Source: Planctomycetota bacterium (GTDB taxonomy: Bacteria; Planctomycetota; Phycisphaerae; Phycisphaerales; UBA1924). From it: a DNA stretch of 64,000 bases. Both the position numbers and the translations under genes were made by a program. The notes under the pieces were generated by a model. That model was not told where the DNA came from. It did no database searches and saw nothing but the letters and a program-made list of their open reading frames with translations. Shown piece after piece: positions 28,397 to 36,587 of the stretch. Numbering within the stretch: the stretch's first letter is position 1; each line of letters starts with the position of its first letter. The stretch is taken from NCBI GenBank assembly GCA_020831805.1, contig JAFIFX010000008.1:62001-126000 (forward strand), read 5' to 3'.

Positions 28397-29358
28397 CCGC
28401 GATCCAGCTCACCGGCGTCGAGAAGATCTACAAGGGCCGCGTCCACGCCCTGCGGGGCGTCGACCTGACGGTTCACCCCGGGGAGGTCTTCGGCCTGCTC
28501 GGGCCCAACGGGGCCGGCAAGTCCACGCTCGTCAAGATCCTGATGACGGTCATCCGGCCGACGAAGTGCCGCGGCAGTGTGCTCGGTAAACCCGTCGGCG
28601 ACCGGCCCACCCTGGCCCGCATCGGCTACCTGCCCGAGCACCACCGCTTCCCGCCGTACCTCAAGGGCCGGCAGGTGCTCGAGTTCTTCGCCGCGATGTC
28701 GGGCGTGGCCCGCAAGGACCGTCAGCGCCGTTCCGCCGAACTGCTCGAACTCGTCGGCATGTCCGACTGGAGCGAGAAGAAGATCGGCGGCTACTCCAAG
28801 GGCATGCGCCAGCGCATCGGCATCGCCCAGTCGCTCATGAACAACCCCGACCTGGTCCTGCTCGACGAGCCCACCGACGGTGTCGACCCGGTCGGCCGGC
28901 GTGAGATCCGTCAGATCCTCGCCCACCTCAAAGAAGAAGGCCGGGCGGTCTTTCTCAACTCCCACCTGCTCAGCGAGATCGAGATGGTCTGCGACCGCGT
29001 GGCCATCATGGTCCAGGGCAAGGTCCTCCGCCAGGGCACCATCGGCGAGCTGACCCAGGGGGTGGGCGGGTACAGCATCAGCACCACGACGGAACTGACT
29101 GCGGAGCATCACGAGGTGATCCGGACGGCCGCGGGCGAACGCGAGACCGTCTACGAGTCCACGCGGGTGGTCATCCAGACCAATGACCCCGGCCACATCC
29201 AGACCGCCATCGATGCACTGCGGGCCAAGGGCGTGGTGCTCTCGTCGGTCGCGCCGGTGCGGGTCAGCCTTGAGGACCTGTTCATGCAGACCGTCGAGGC
29301 CGATGAGTCCCACGGGCGCCCCGGGGCCGCCCAGAACCGCAAGGGGGACCGCCGATGA
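28393..29358 (+). CDS. ABC transporter ATP-binding protein
   Basis: This 321-residue ATPase of the multidrug/gliding (CcmA/GldA-like) ABC-2 type has Walker A GPNGAGKST at 37-45, Q-loop region GYLPEH, signature YSKGM at 134-138 (a variant of LSGGQ), Walker B LVLLDEP at 154-160, and the H-loop in LNSHLLSE. The C-terminal 90 residues form the extra domain usual in ABC-2 exporters. It overlaps the upstream methyltransferase and the downstream permease by 4 nt each, so the three genes form a tight operon. The substrate is unknown. Confidence 0.92.
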   Translation: MTAIQLTGVEKIYKGRVHALRGVDLTVHPGEVFGLLGPNGAGKSTLVKILMTVIRPTKCRGSVLGKPVGDRPTLARIGYLPEHHRFPPYLKGRQVLEFFAAMSGVARKDRQRRSAELLELVGMSDWSEKKIGGYSKGMRQRIGIAQSLMNNPDLVLLDEPTDGVDPVGRREIRQILAHLKEEGRAVFLNSHLLSEIEMVCDRVAIMVQGKVLRQGTIGELTQGVGGYSISTTTELTAEHHEVIRTAAGERETVYESTRVVIQTNDPGHIQTAIDALRAKGVVLSSVAPVRVSLEDLFMQTVEADESHGRPGAAQNRKGDRR

Positions 29359-30527
29359 TCCTCACGCAGACCGCCGCGTTGTTCGTCGACGCGTACCGCG
29401 AACTCAACGCCCGCAAGCTGTTCTGGATCACCATGGTCCTGAACCTGCTGGCCGTGGCCATCTTCGCCGGGCTGGGCATCAACGAGCGGGGTCCTTCGTT
29501 CCTGCACTGGACCTTCGACAACGAGTTCTTCAACACGGGCCTGATCTCCAAGGAGCTTTTCTACAAGCTCCAGTTCACCACATGGGGCATTCCCGTGTGG
29601 CTGAGCTGGGTCGCAACGATCCTGGCGCTGATCTCGACCGCGGGGATGTTCCCCGATCTGATCTCCGGCGGCGTGATCGAGACCATGCTCTCCAAGCCCA
29701 TCGCCCGCTGGCGTCTGTTCTTCACCAAGTACCTCGCCGGCCTGCTCTTCGTCACCCTGCAGGTGACCGTGTTCAGCCTGGGCTGCTTCCTGGTGATCTG
29801 GATCCGCGGCGGCGCGGTGCAGCCTTCGCTGTTCCTGGCGGTGCCTATCGTCGTACTGTTCTTCAGTTACCTGTTCGCGGTCTGCGCCCTGCTGGGGCTC
29901 CTGACGCGTTCGACCATCGCGGCGCTGCTGCTGACGATCCTGTTCTGGTTCCTGGTCTTCCTCGTCAACACCTCCGACAACGCCATGCTCTCCCAGCGCG
30001 AGGGGGCGATCGTCCGGGCCGAGGACGCCCGCAGGAACCTTGAGAATCAGGTCGTGTTCGCGGACCGGAGGATCGCCCAGCTCCAAGCGGACGACGATCC
30101 GCCACGAGACGATGACGGTGAACTCATCACCGACCTCGACGAACAGCGGGTGTTCGCCAACTCGGCTCTCCGGGCGAGCCGCGACCGGCTGGCCAGGGCC
30201 GAGGCGGCGGAACAGACATGGACCAGATGGGCCGCCATCGCCGGGTATGTCAAGTTCATCCTGCCCAAGACCCAGGAAACCATCGGCCTGCTGGAACGGA
30301 ATCTCATCTCCGAGGAGGAAATGCGCAAGCTCATCGGCGAGTCGACCGGGTTCGATCCCGGCACCGATGAGCCGCGGGGACCCGCGATGAGCGACCCGAG
30401 GGCACAGCAACGCGTGCAGGAGATCCTCCGCTCGCGGTCGCTGGCTTGGGTGCTTGGTACCTCGCTGGTGTTCGAAGCGCTCTGCCTCGGCCTGTGCGTG
30501 CTGATCTTCACCCGTCGGGATTTCTGA
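29355..30527 (+). CDS. ABC-2 type transporter permease
   Basis: This 390-residue inner-membrane protein has about six hydrophobic segments (near residues 23-42, 80-100, 124-150, 160-184, 187-206 and 366-386). The motif GMFPDLISGGVIETMLSKPIARW is characteristic of ABC-2 permeases. Between helices five and six lies a long, strongly charged, probably coiled-coil extracytoplasmic loop (about 207-300). It pairs with the ATPase upstream (4-nt overlap). A member of the 3'-flanking palindromic repeat family starts exactly 8 nt after its stop and may terminate or stabilise the operon mRNA. Confidence 0.88.
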   Translation: MILTQTAALFVDAYRELNARKLFWITMVLNLLAVAIFAGLGINERGPSFLHWTFDNEFFNTGLISKELFYKLQFTTWGIPVWLSWVATILALISTAGMFPDLISGGVIETMLSKPIARWRLFFTKYLAGLLFVTLQVTVFSLGCFLVIWIRGGAVQPSLFLAVPIVVLFFSYLFAVCALLGLLTRSTIAALLLTILFWFLVFLVNTSDNAMLSQREGAIVRAEDARRNLENQVVFADRRIAQLQADDDPPRDDDGELITDLDEQRVFANSALRASRDRLARAEAAEQTWTRWAAIAGYVKFILPKTQETIGLLERNLISEEEMRKLIGESTGFDPGTDEPRGPAMSDPRAQQRVQEILRSRSLAWVLGTSLVFEALCLGLCVLIFTRRDF

Positions 30528-30535
30528 ACCCGCGA

Positions 30536-30570
30536 GGGTGCCACGGTTTGACCCGAAGGGCAAGCCGTGG
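30536..30570 (+). repeat. 3'-flanking palindromic repeat, copy 3
   Basis: GGGTG (30536-30540), then stem CCACGGTTTG (30541-30550) / CAAGCCGTGG (30561-30570) with one T-G wobble and apex ACCCGAAGGG. It is the same element as at 6254-6336, in the same orientation relative to the preceding gene, 8 nt after the permease stop codon. Confidence 0.75.
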
Positions 30571-30624
30571 CTCAGCGTTCATGAACGCGAACCGCTGGCT
30601 GTACTCCGACCCACGACCCTCGTC

Positions 30625-31455
30625 TCAGGCCTGTCCCAACTCCACCCCCCGATGCCGGGCCGCGTGCACCGCGCGGACCACCGCGTCGTGCACCCCCGCG
30701 TCGTCCAGCACGCCCGTCGCCGCGGCCGTCGTGCCACCCTTGCTCGTCACCGCCGCCCGCAGCGCCCGCGGTGTCTCCGGCGCGTGGTTGAGCAACTCGC
30801 CCGCGCCGCACACCGTCTGTCGGACGAGGGTCAGCGCCCGCTCGCGGTCAAAGCCCAGCTGCTCGGCCGCCTCCACCATCGCCTCGGCCAGGTAGAACAC
30901 ATAGGCCGGACCGGACCCCGCCAACGCGGTGAACGCATCCATCAGGCCCTCGTCGATCCGCATCACCTTGCCGCTGGCGCCGAACAGCCGCTCGACCCGC
31001 GCCATGTCCCCCTCCCCGGCGTTCGGTCCGGCGCACGCCGCGCTCATCCCCAGCCCCAGCCCGATCGGCGTGTTGGGCATCACCCGGACCACGCGGGTGT
31101 GCTCGCCCATGCCCCGGCCCACCGCGGCGGCGGTCGTGCCGGCCATGATCGAAACGACCAGGCGGCCCGGCCCCAGCGAAAGCAGCGGGCTCCAGGCCCC
31201 CGCCACCGCCGCGAACATCTGCGGCTTGACGGCAACCACCACGCCCGCCTCCGGGTGGTCCCGCAGCCATCCACCGGCCTCTTCGGGAGCACGCATCACC
31301 CGGCCGAAGGGCGGCTCCTCCGGCGCGGTTGGATCGACCGCCGCGAGCTGGTTCGTGCGGGCCGCGCCCGCCCGCACGGCCCCCGCCGCGATGGCCCGGC
31401 CCATGTTGCCGGCCCCGATGAACAGCCAACCCCCCGCGTCATGGTTCGTGCTCAT
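30625..31455 (-). CDS. proC: Pyrroline-5-carboxylate reductase
   Basis: This 276-residue enzyme performs the last step of proline synthesis, reducing pyrroline-5-carboxylate with NAD(P)H. It has the N-terminal Rossmann motif WLFIGAGNMGRAIA, VVVAVKPQMFAAV, VVRVMPNTPIGLG, and the C-terminal ALAGSGPAYVFYLAEAM and AAVTSKGGTTAAA signatures. Length matches the family. The start ATG lacks a clear ribosome site. It is transcribed divergently from accA, separated by 57 nt that must carry both promoters. Confidence 0.93.
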   Translation of the reverse strand: MSTNHDAGGWLFIGAGNMGRAIAAGAVRAGAARTNQLAAVDPTAPEEPPFGRVMRAPEEAGGWLRDHPEAGVVVAVKPQMFAAVAGAWSPLLSLGPGRLVVSIMAGTTAAAVGRGMGEHTRVVRVMPNTPIGLGLGMSAACAGPNAGEGDMARVERLFGASGKVMRIDEGLMDAFTALAGSGPAYVFYLAEAMVEAAEQLGFDRERALTLVRQTVCGAGELLNHAPETPRALRAAVTSKGGTTAAATGVLDDAGVHDAVVRAVHAARHRGVELGQA

Positions 31456-31512
31456 GACGGAAGCCTACGGCCCCTGCCCCGGCGCATACGATTCGGACCC
31501 AGAGGAGACCCC

Positions 31513-32550
31513 ATGGCGACCTTCTACCAGCTCGACTTCGAGAAGCCCCTGGCCGAACTGGACGAGCGCATCGCCCAGGCCGAGAAGGCCAGCCCGCCCG
31601 CGCCCGTCCCCGCCTTCGGGGGCCTGGAGAACGCCGAGGCCGGCGTCACGAACCCCAAAGGCAGCTCAGAATCCCAGGCGCTCCGCGCCGAGCGGGACGC
31701 CATGCTCCGCAAGCTCTACGAGAACCTCTCGCCCTGGAACACCGTCCGTGTGGCCCGCCACCCCGACCGGCCTCAGACCCGCGACTACATCGCCCGGATG
31801 TGCCGCGATTTCTGCGAACTGCACGGCGACCGCCGCTACGGCGAGGACACGGCGATCGTCACCGGTTTCGGACGGATCGGGAACCGAAAAGTGCTGATCG
31901 TCGGTCATCAGAAGGGAAAAACCACGCAGGAAAAACTCGGCTGCCACTTCGGCTGCGCCCACCCCGAGGGCTACCGCAAGGCCTTGGCCAAGATGGAACT
32001 GGCCGCGAAGTTCGGCGTGCCGATCGTCACGCTGGTGGACACCCCGGGGGCGTACCCCGGCCTCGGCGCCGAGGAACGCGGCCAGGCAGAGGCCATCGCC
32101 GTCAACATGCGCGAGATGTCGCGACTGCCCGTGCCGATCGTCTCCATCGTCATCGGGGAAGGCGGCTCGGGGGGGGCCCTGGGCATCGCGGTGGCGGACC
32201 GGGTCGCGATGCTCCGCAACTCGTGGTACTCGGTGATCTCCCCCGAGGGCTGTGCCGCCATCCTGTGGAAGCAGGCGAACGAGCAGACCAACACCGCGGC
32301 GGCCGAGGCGCTCAAGCTGACCGCCAACGACAATCTGGCCCTGGGTATCGTGGACGCGGTCATCGATGAGCCCGTGGGCGGGGCCCACCGGGATCCCCAG
32401 GGGGCGGCCGAGCACCTCCAGGGGTGGATCACCGCCCAACTCGACGAACTCACGGGCTTGGAGCCCCAGGCCCTGATGGACGCCCGGTACGAGCGGTTCC
32501 GCAAGCTCGGCTCCTTCGACGAACTGCCCCTCGATGCCGCCAACGCATGA
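31513..32550 (+). CDS. accA: Acetyl-CoA carboxylase carboxyltransferase subunit alpha
   Basis: This 345-residue cytoplasmic subunit of the carboxyltransferase makes malonyl-CoA for fatty acid synthesis with AccD, which is encoded elsewhere. It shows LDFEKPLAELDERI at the N-terminus, LIVGHQKGKTTQEK, HPEGYRKALAKMELA, VTLVDTPGAYPGLGAEERGQ, IGEGGSGGALGI and YSVISPEGCAAILWK. An insert of about 15 residues (PPAPVPAFGGLENAEAG) separates the first helix from the core. GGAG is 5 nt before the ATG. Confidence 0.96.
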   Translation: MATFYQLDFEKPLAELDERIAQAEKASPPAPVPAFGGLENAEAGVTNPKGSSESQALRAERDAMLRKLYENLSPWNTVRVARHPDRPQTRDYIARMCRDFCELHGDRRYGEDTAIVTGFGRIGNRKVLIVGHQKGKTTQEKLGCHFGCAHPEGYRKALAKMELAAKFGVPIVTLVDTPGAYPGLGAEERGQAEAIAVNMREMSRLPVPIVSIVIGEGGSGGALGIAVADRVAMLRNSWYSVISPEGCAAILWKQANEQTNTAAAEALKLTANDNLALGIVDAVIDEPVGGAHRDPQGAAEHLQGWITAQLDELTGLEPQALMDARYERFRKLGSFDELPLDAANA

Positions 32551-32671
32551 CGGTCTTTGTTCGGGTCTCAAATTGACCGCACACCCCGGGCGGACTACCC
32601 TTCGCCCCAACTCGCAGGACCAGCGTGCCCCGCTTCGGGGAGCGCTCGGACGCGGAAACGGGTGAACCGCC

Positions 32672-33769
32672 TTGGCCAAGAAACCAGCCTCAAAGAAGAC
32701 CGCTCGCACGTCCACCGCCAAGAAGGCCGCGGACGCGAATGTGGCGTCGCCCAAGCCCCGCCGATCCACGAAGGCGAAGGCTTCCGCGGCGAAGAAGGCC
32801 CCGACCAAGAAGGCCGCGGGCAAAAAAACCTCCGTGAAAAAGACCTCGGAGAAAAAGGCCACGACCACCAAAAAGGCGTCTGAGAAGAAGGCCTCGCCGA
32901 AGAAGAGCGCCACCAAGAAGGCCGCTCGCAAGTCCACCGCCGCAAAGAAGACCGAGACCGCCGAGCAGACCGCCGCACCGGCAGCCTCGGCGTCCGCCGA
33001 TCGCGAGAAGCCGGCGAAAAAATCGGCTCGCAAGTCCACCGCCAAGAAAGCGGACGCCAAGAAGGCGGAAGGTCCCAAGGCGGAGGCCAAGAAGGCTGAT
33101 TCCAAGAAGTCTCCGCCCCGGAAGGCGGACACCAAACAGGCGGGCAAGGACGCACCGACCGAGGCGGCCGACGCGGGATCGGACAAGAAGTCGGGCCGCA
33201 AGGGCATCACCATCGTTGAGCCGAACAAGAAAGCCCCGAGCAAGGGCAAAAGCGTCAGCAAGCACATCCCGCCCGTCCGGCCGATGCTGCTCGGCCCGGG
33301 CTCGAGCCTCAGCAAGCCCCTGATCCCGTCCGGCCCGTCTGCGCCGAAGATCACCTCGGTCTTCGATGCGCCGAAGTCGCGCCGAACCAAGTCCCCGTTC
33401 TCGAAATCGAAACTCGACGCCTTCCGCGCCCTGTTGATCGCGAAGCGAGCCGAGCTGCTCGGCGATGTCGAGAGCATGGAGAACGAAGCGCTCCGGTCCG
33501 GCTCCGGCGGCTTGTCGAACACCCCGCAGCACCTCGCCGAGCAGGGCTCGGAAAGCTACGACCAGAGCCTGAGCCTCAACCTGGCCGCCCAGGACCGGCG
33601 CCTGATCAAGGAGATCGACGACGCGTTGGCGCGGATCGAGGATGGCACCTATGGGCTCTGTGAGTTGACCAACCAGCCGATCTCGGAAGAGCGGCTCGAG
33701 GAACTGCCTTGGGCCCGGTACACCATCGAGGCGGCCCGCCAGCTCGAAAGCCGGGGATTGCGTCCGTGA
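32672..33769 (+). CDS. DksA/TraR-like protein with long histone H1-like N-terminal domain
   Basis: This 365-residue protein reads from a TTG (MAKKPASKKTARTSTAKK). Residues 1-165 are Lys/Ala/Thr/Ser-rich H1-like repeats and a basic-proline linker follows. Residues about 240-360 form a DksA-type coiled coil (KLDAFRALLIAKRAELLGDVESMENEAL, LIKEIDDALARIEDGTYGLCELTNQPI). The zinc-finger pattern CxxC-x17-CxxC reads Cys-330, Thr-333, Thr-351, Ala-354, so three of four ligands are lost, recalling the zinc-independent DksA2 of Pseudomonas aeruginosa. It may bind RNA polymerase, with the tail holding DNA. It overlaps lspA by 4 nt. Confidence 0.8.
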   Translation: MAKKPASKKTARTSTAKKAADANVASPKPRRSTKAKASAAKKAPTKKAAGKKTSVKKTSEKKATTTKKASEKKASPKKSATKKAARKSTAAKKTETAEQTAAPAASASADREKPAKKSARKSTAKKADAKKAEGPKAEAKKADSKKSPPRKADTKQAGKDAPTEAADAGSDKKSGRKGITIVEPNKKAPSKGKSVSKHIPPVRPMLLGPGSSLSKPLIPSGPSAPKITSVFDAPKSRRTKSPFSKSKLDAFRALLIAKRAELLGDVESMENEALRSGSGGLSNTPQHLAEQGSESYDQSLSLNLAAQDRRLIKEIDDALARIEDGTYGLCELTNQPISEERLEELPWARYTIEAARQLESRGLRP

Positions 33770-34413
33770 CCCGCCCGGCGGGTCAATGCCCGCGGGCCTG
33801 GACCCTGTTCGGATCAGCGACCATCGTCGGGCTGATCGCCGACCTGTGGTCCAAGTACCTCGCGTTCCGGCACATCGCGGACACGCCGGTGGTGCTCCGC
33901 CGCGAGGATGTCCTCACAACCCAACATCTGGGCAACCTGCTGCCCCCCCACGACCCCGTGGTCGTGATCCCCAGCGTGCTCGAGCTGACGCTGGTGCTCA
34001 ACCCGGGCGCGGTCTTCGGGATCGGCGCCGGCAAGCGGTGGTTCTTCGTCGTCTTCACCGTGTTCGCGGTCGGGCTGGCGACCTGGCTGTTCGCCCGCAA
34101 GACCCACGCCCGGGACTGGTGGGCCCACCTCGCCTTCGCCCTGGTCGTCGCGGGCGGGCTCGGCAACCTCTACGACCGGGTCAAGTACGGCTGTGTCCGC
34201 GACTTCCTGCATCCGCTCCCGGGCGTGCCGCTGCCGTTCGGGCTGCGATGGCCGGGCGGGTCCACCGAGCTGTGGCCCTATGTCAGCAACATCGCCGACG
34301 CGTTCCTGCTGATCGGTATCGGGCTGCTGCTGATCTATTCCTGGCGCACCCCGCCCAAGCCGGGCACCGGGGCCAAGGACAAAGCGGCCGCTGCATCGAA
34401 AACGACCGGCTGA
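33766..34413 (+). CDS. lspA: Lipoprotein signal peptidase (signal peptidase II)
   Basis: This 215-residue inner-membrane aspartyl protease cleaves lipoprotein signal peptides after lipidation. The family signatures are present: IADLWSKYLAF, NPGAVFGIG, GGLGNLYDRV (catalytic Asp-137) and YVSNIADAFLLIG (catalytic Asp-178). It is longer than the usual 160-170 residues because of an extra periplasmic segment (residues 38-70) and a Pro-rich loop (148-168). The GTG start overlaps the stop of the DksA-like gene (GTGA), an order (dksA-lspA) seen in other bacteria. Lipoprotein substrates include the TPR protein at 51628-52851. Confidence 0.93.
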   Translation: MTRPAGQCPRAWTLFGSATIVGLIADLWSKYLAFRHIADTPVVLRREDVLTTQHLGNLLPPHDPVVVIPSVLELTLVLNPGAVFGIGAGKRWFFVVFTVFAVGLATWLFARKTHARDWWAHLAFALVVAGGLGNLYDRVKYGCVRDFLHPLPGVPLPFGLRWPGGSTELWPYVSNIADAFLLIGIGLLLIYSWRTPPKPGTGAKDKAAAASKTTG

Positions 34414-34415
34414 GT

Positions 34416-35387
34416 TCAGCGCCGCAACGCGCCGGCCCGCTCCCGGATCGTGTCGATCATCGCCCGGACCTCCTCGGCCATCCGCGTGTTGGGGAACTCT
34501 TCGATGATCCGCTCCCCGATCTCCGAGGCCCGATCCCAGGCGCGGTCCTGGATCGCCAGCTTGAACTGCACGCCGAGATTCTCCCGGGCCTTACCGATCA
34601 CGCCGCGGGCCACCTCGCGGAACTGCTCGCCCTCGTCCTCGGACAGGTACTGGTCGAGCTGCTTGAGCAGGTCCATGGCCTCGTCGATCCGCTCAGCCTC
34701 GGCGGCACGCAGGAAACGCCGCTCCAGATCGAGCTTGTAGCGGTCACGCGACGCCGAGACCCGGTGACGCAGGCCCTCGGTCTTCGGTGAATCGGGGAAG
34801 ATCCGGGCGATCCGCTCCGCCTCCTTCAGGGCGTTCTCCCACTCGCCGCGGGCGATCAGATCCTCAAGCCCGCGCAGCGCCTCGTTGAGTCGGCGGTCCG
34901 TCGTCGTAAACCGAGCCGTCTCCACCTTCTGGCGGAACTCCTCGGCGTCGACCCGATAGCCGAACCGCTCGGCCAGCTCGCGGATGAGCACCATCGCGGC
35001 ATCCCAGTCCTCCGCGGTGATGTCCTCCTCGATCGCCCGACGGAGCAACTCCCGCTCGCGTTTGCGGTTGATCACGCGCCGCGCGTCGTCGGAGAGCACC
35101 ATGGATTCCTGGAGTTCCTGGATCGCCCTGGCGAGCGTGCGGAGCTGGCCACGCATCTCGTGCATCTCCGATTCGACCCGGCGGTCCGAGCCGGAGGTCC
35201 CGGTCCCGGAACGCTTGATCGCCAGCGGCAGCGTGCAGCCCACCACGACCAGCCCGAGCAGACCGGCGGTGGTCAGACCGGGCTCCTCGCCCATCATGCC
35301 ACGGACGGCGACCACGCCGCACAAGACCGCGAGCGACCCGTAGATCGCGGCGATCCACGCCGAAGAGATCCCGCCCTGCTCGTCCAT
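34416..35387 (-). CDS. Membrane-anchored helical-repeat protein of unknown function
   Basis: At 323 residues, with two N-terminal membrane segments (about 9-32 and 38-57), it is followed by a coiled coil (VESEMHEMRGQLRTLARAIQELQESM) and a cytoplasmic region of TPR-like helical hairpins (WDAAMVLIRELAERFGY, WENALKEAERIARIFPD, IDEAMDLLKQLDQYL, WDRASEIGERIIEEFPN). The family is not recognised; a scaffold role is inferred from architecture. AAGGAG precedes the ATG by 8 nt. It converges with lspA (2 nt between stops) and lies 35 nt downstream of the cupin gene on the same strand, so those two likely share a transcript. Confidence 0.65.
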   Translation of the reverse strand: MDEQGGISSAWIAAIYGSLAVLCGVVAVRGMMGEEPGLTTAGLLGLVVVGCTLPLAIKRSGTGTSGSDRRVESEMHEMRGQLRTLARAIQELQESMVLSDDARRVINRKRERELLRRAIEEDITAEDWDAAMVLIRELAERFGYRVDAEEFRQKVETARFTTTDRRLNEALRGLEDLIARGEWENALKEAERIARIFPDSPKTEGLRHRVSASRDRYKLDLERRFLRAAEAERIDEAMDLLKQLDQYLSEDEGEQFREVARGVIGKARENLGVQFKLAIQDRAWDRASEIGERIIEEFPNTRMAEEVRAMIDTIRERAGALRR

Positions 35388-35422
35388 GACGCATGCTCCT
35401 TCGGCCAAGCGGCCGACGACTT

Positions 35423-35815
35423 TCAGCTCCCGGGCACCAGCCCGCCGCAGTTCTGCTCGACCGGCACCATGCAGAGGAAACGCAGCGGCTCGCCGGCGTC
35501 TTGCCCCACCCGGAACTGGTGCTCCTCGTTCGCCGGGACATAGATCACATCCCCGGTCCGGATCTGGTTGTCGCGACCGCCGAGGAACACCGTGCCCTTG
35601 CCGGACACGACATACACCTCGTGCTCGTAATCGTGCCGGTGCCGGGGGGTGTGCCCGCCCGGCTCGACCGCGAACTGACGGAGGGCGAAGTGCGGCGCGC
35701 CGTCCTTCCGCCCGACCATCACGGCCATGCTGGCCCCCTTCACCCCATCCATCTGAACAGGGCTGCGGGGGGTCTGGTCGATGTTCCGGATCAGCACCTG
35801 TCCTGTCGCCGTCAT
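35423..35815 (-). CDS. Small cupin-domain protein
   Basis: This 130-residue single cupin barrel has motif 1 PGGHTPRHRHDYEHEVYVVSG, with the metal-binding two His, Glu pattern, and motif 2 GDVIYVPANEEHQF with the third His. It is a metal-binding beta-barrel with no clue to substrate; such proteins are isomerases, dioxygenases or sensors. The start was set at MTATGQVLIRN, which has GGAGG 5-6 nt upstream. It is divergent from the MBL hydrolase gene, with 52 nt between starts. Confidence 0.85.
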   Translation of the reverse strand: MTATGQVLIRNIDQTPRSPVQMDGVKGASMAVMVGRKDGAPHFALRQFAVEPGGHTPRHRHDYEHEVYVVSGKGTVFLGGRDNQIRTGDVIYVPANEEHQFRVGQDAGEPLRFLCMVPVEQNCGGLVPGS

Positions 35816-35867
35816 ACGCACCTCCGAGAGCCATCCCGTGGCCCCGTCCACCAGATTACCATGGATC

Positions 35868-36557
35868 ATGACCCAGATGCCAGCACAACCCAATCATAAA
35901 CCGGAAATCCGTGTGTTTCCCCTCGGCCCCTTCGAGACCAACTGCTATGTGGTCTCCGCCCCGGACCCCAAGCCCGGCGATCCCTGCTGGGTGGCCGATT
36001 GCGGCCTGGAGCCAGGACGGATGATCCGGGAGATCGAGGCCCTCGGCCTCGAGCCCGAGGCGGTGGTCCTCACCCACGCCCACCTGGACCACATCGGCGG
36101 CCTGTTCGAGTTCCGCCGCCAGTTCCCCAGAACACCGATCTGGATCCACCAAGCCGAGGAAGCCTGGCTGACCGACCCGATGCTGAACCTCTCCGCCGGC
36201 TACGGCTTCGAGATCACTGCGCCCACCCCCGACCGCCTGCTCAAGCACGCCGAGACCCTGACCCTCCTAGGCCAGCCCTGGCAGGTCCGCCACACGCCCG
36301 GCCACTCCCCCGGCGGCATCACCCTCTACCACGAGCCATCGGGCGTCGCCATCGTGGGCGACACCCTGTTCGCCGGCTCGATCGGCCGCCACGACTTCCC
36401 CGGCTCGGACTTCGCGACGCTGGCCAAGTCCATCCGCGAGCAGCTCTACACCCTGCCCGAGGACACCTTGGTCCTGCCCGGCCACGGCCCGAGCACGAAG
36501 ATCGGGCGGGAGAAGATGAGCAACCCGTTCGTGCGAGCGGATGGGGTCCACGCTTAG
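35868..36557 (+). CDS. Metallo-beta-lactamase-fold hydrolase, glyoxalase II-like
   Basis: This 229-residue cytoplasmic zinc hydrolase has all metal ligands: THAHLDHIGG (His-70, His-72, Asp-74, His-75), HTPGHSPGGI, VGDTLFAGSIGRHDFPG with the bridging Asp, and VLPGHGP with the last His. The small size without the C-terminal glutathione-binding domain fits YcbL/GloB-like enzymes that cleave thioesters such as S-lactoylglutathione or a related thiol. The substrate is inferred only from family. Two Met codons (35868, 35877) are possible starts. Confidence 0.85.
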   Translation: MTQMPAQPNHKPEIRVFPLGPFETNCYVVSAPDPKPGDPCWVADCGLEPGRMIREIEALGLEPEAVVLTHAHLDHIGGLFEFRRQFPRTPIWIHQAEEAWLTDPMLNLSAGYGFEITAPTPDRLLKHAETLTLLGQPWQVRHTPGHSPGGITLYHEPSGVAIVGDTLFAGSIGRHDFPGSDFATLAKSIREQLYTLPEDTLVLPGHGPSTKIGREKMSNPFVRADGVHA

Positions 36558-36587
36558 AAAGCTGTGCATGGCTTGGATACCGGGGGA

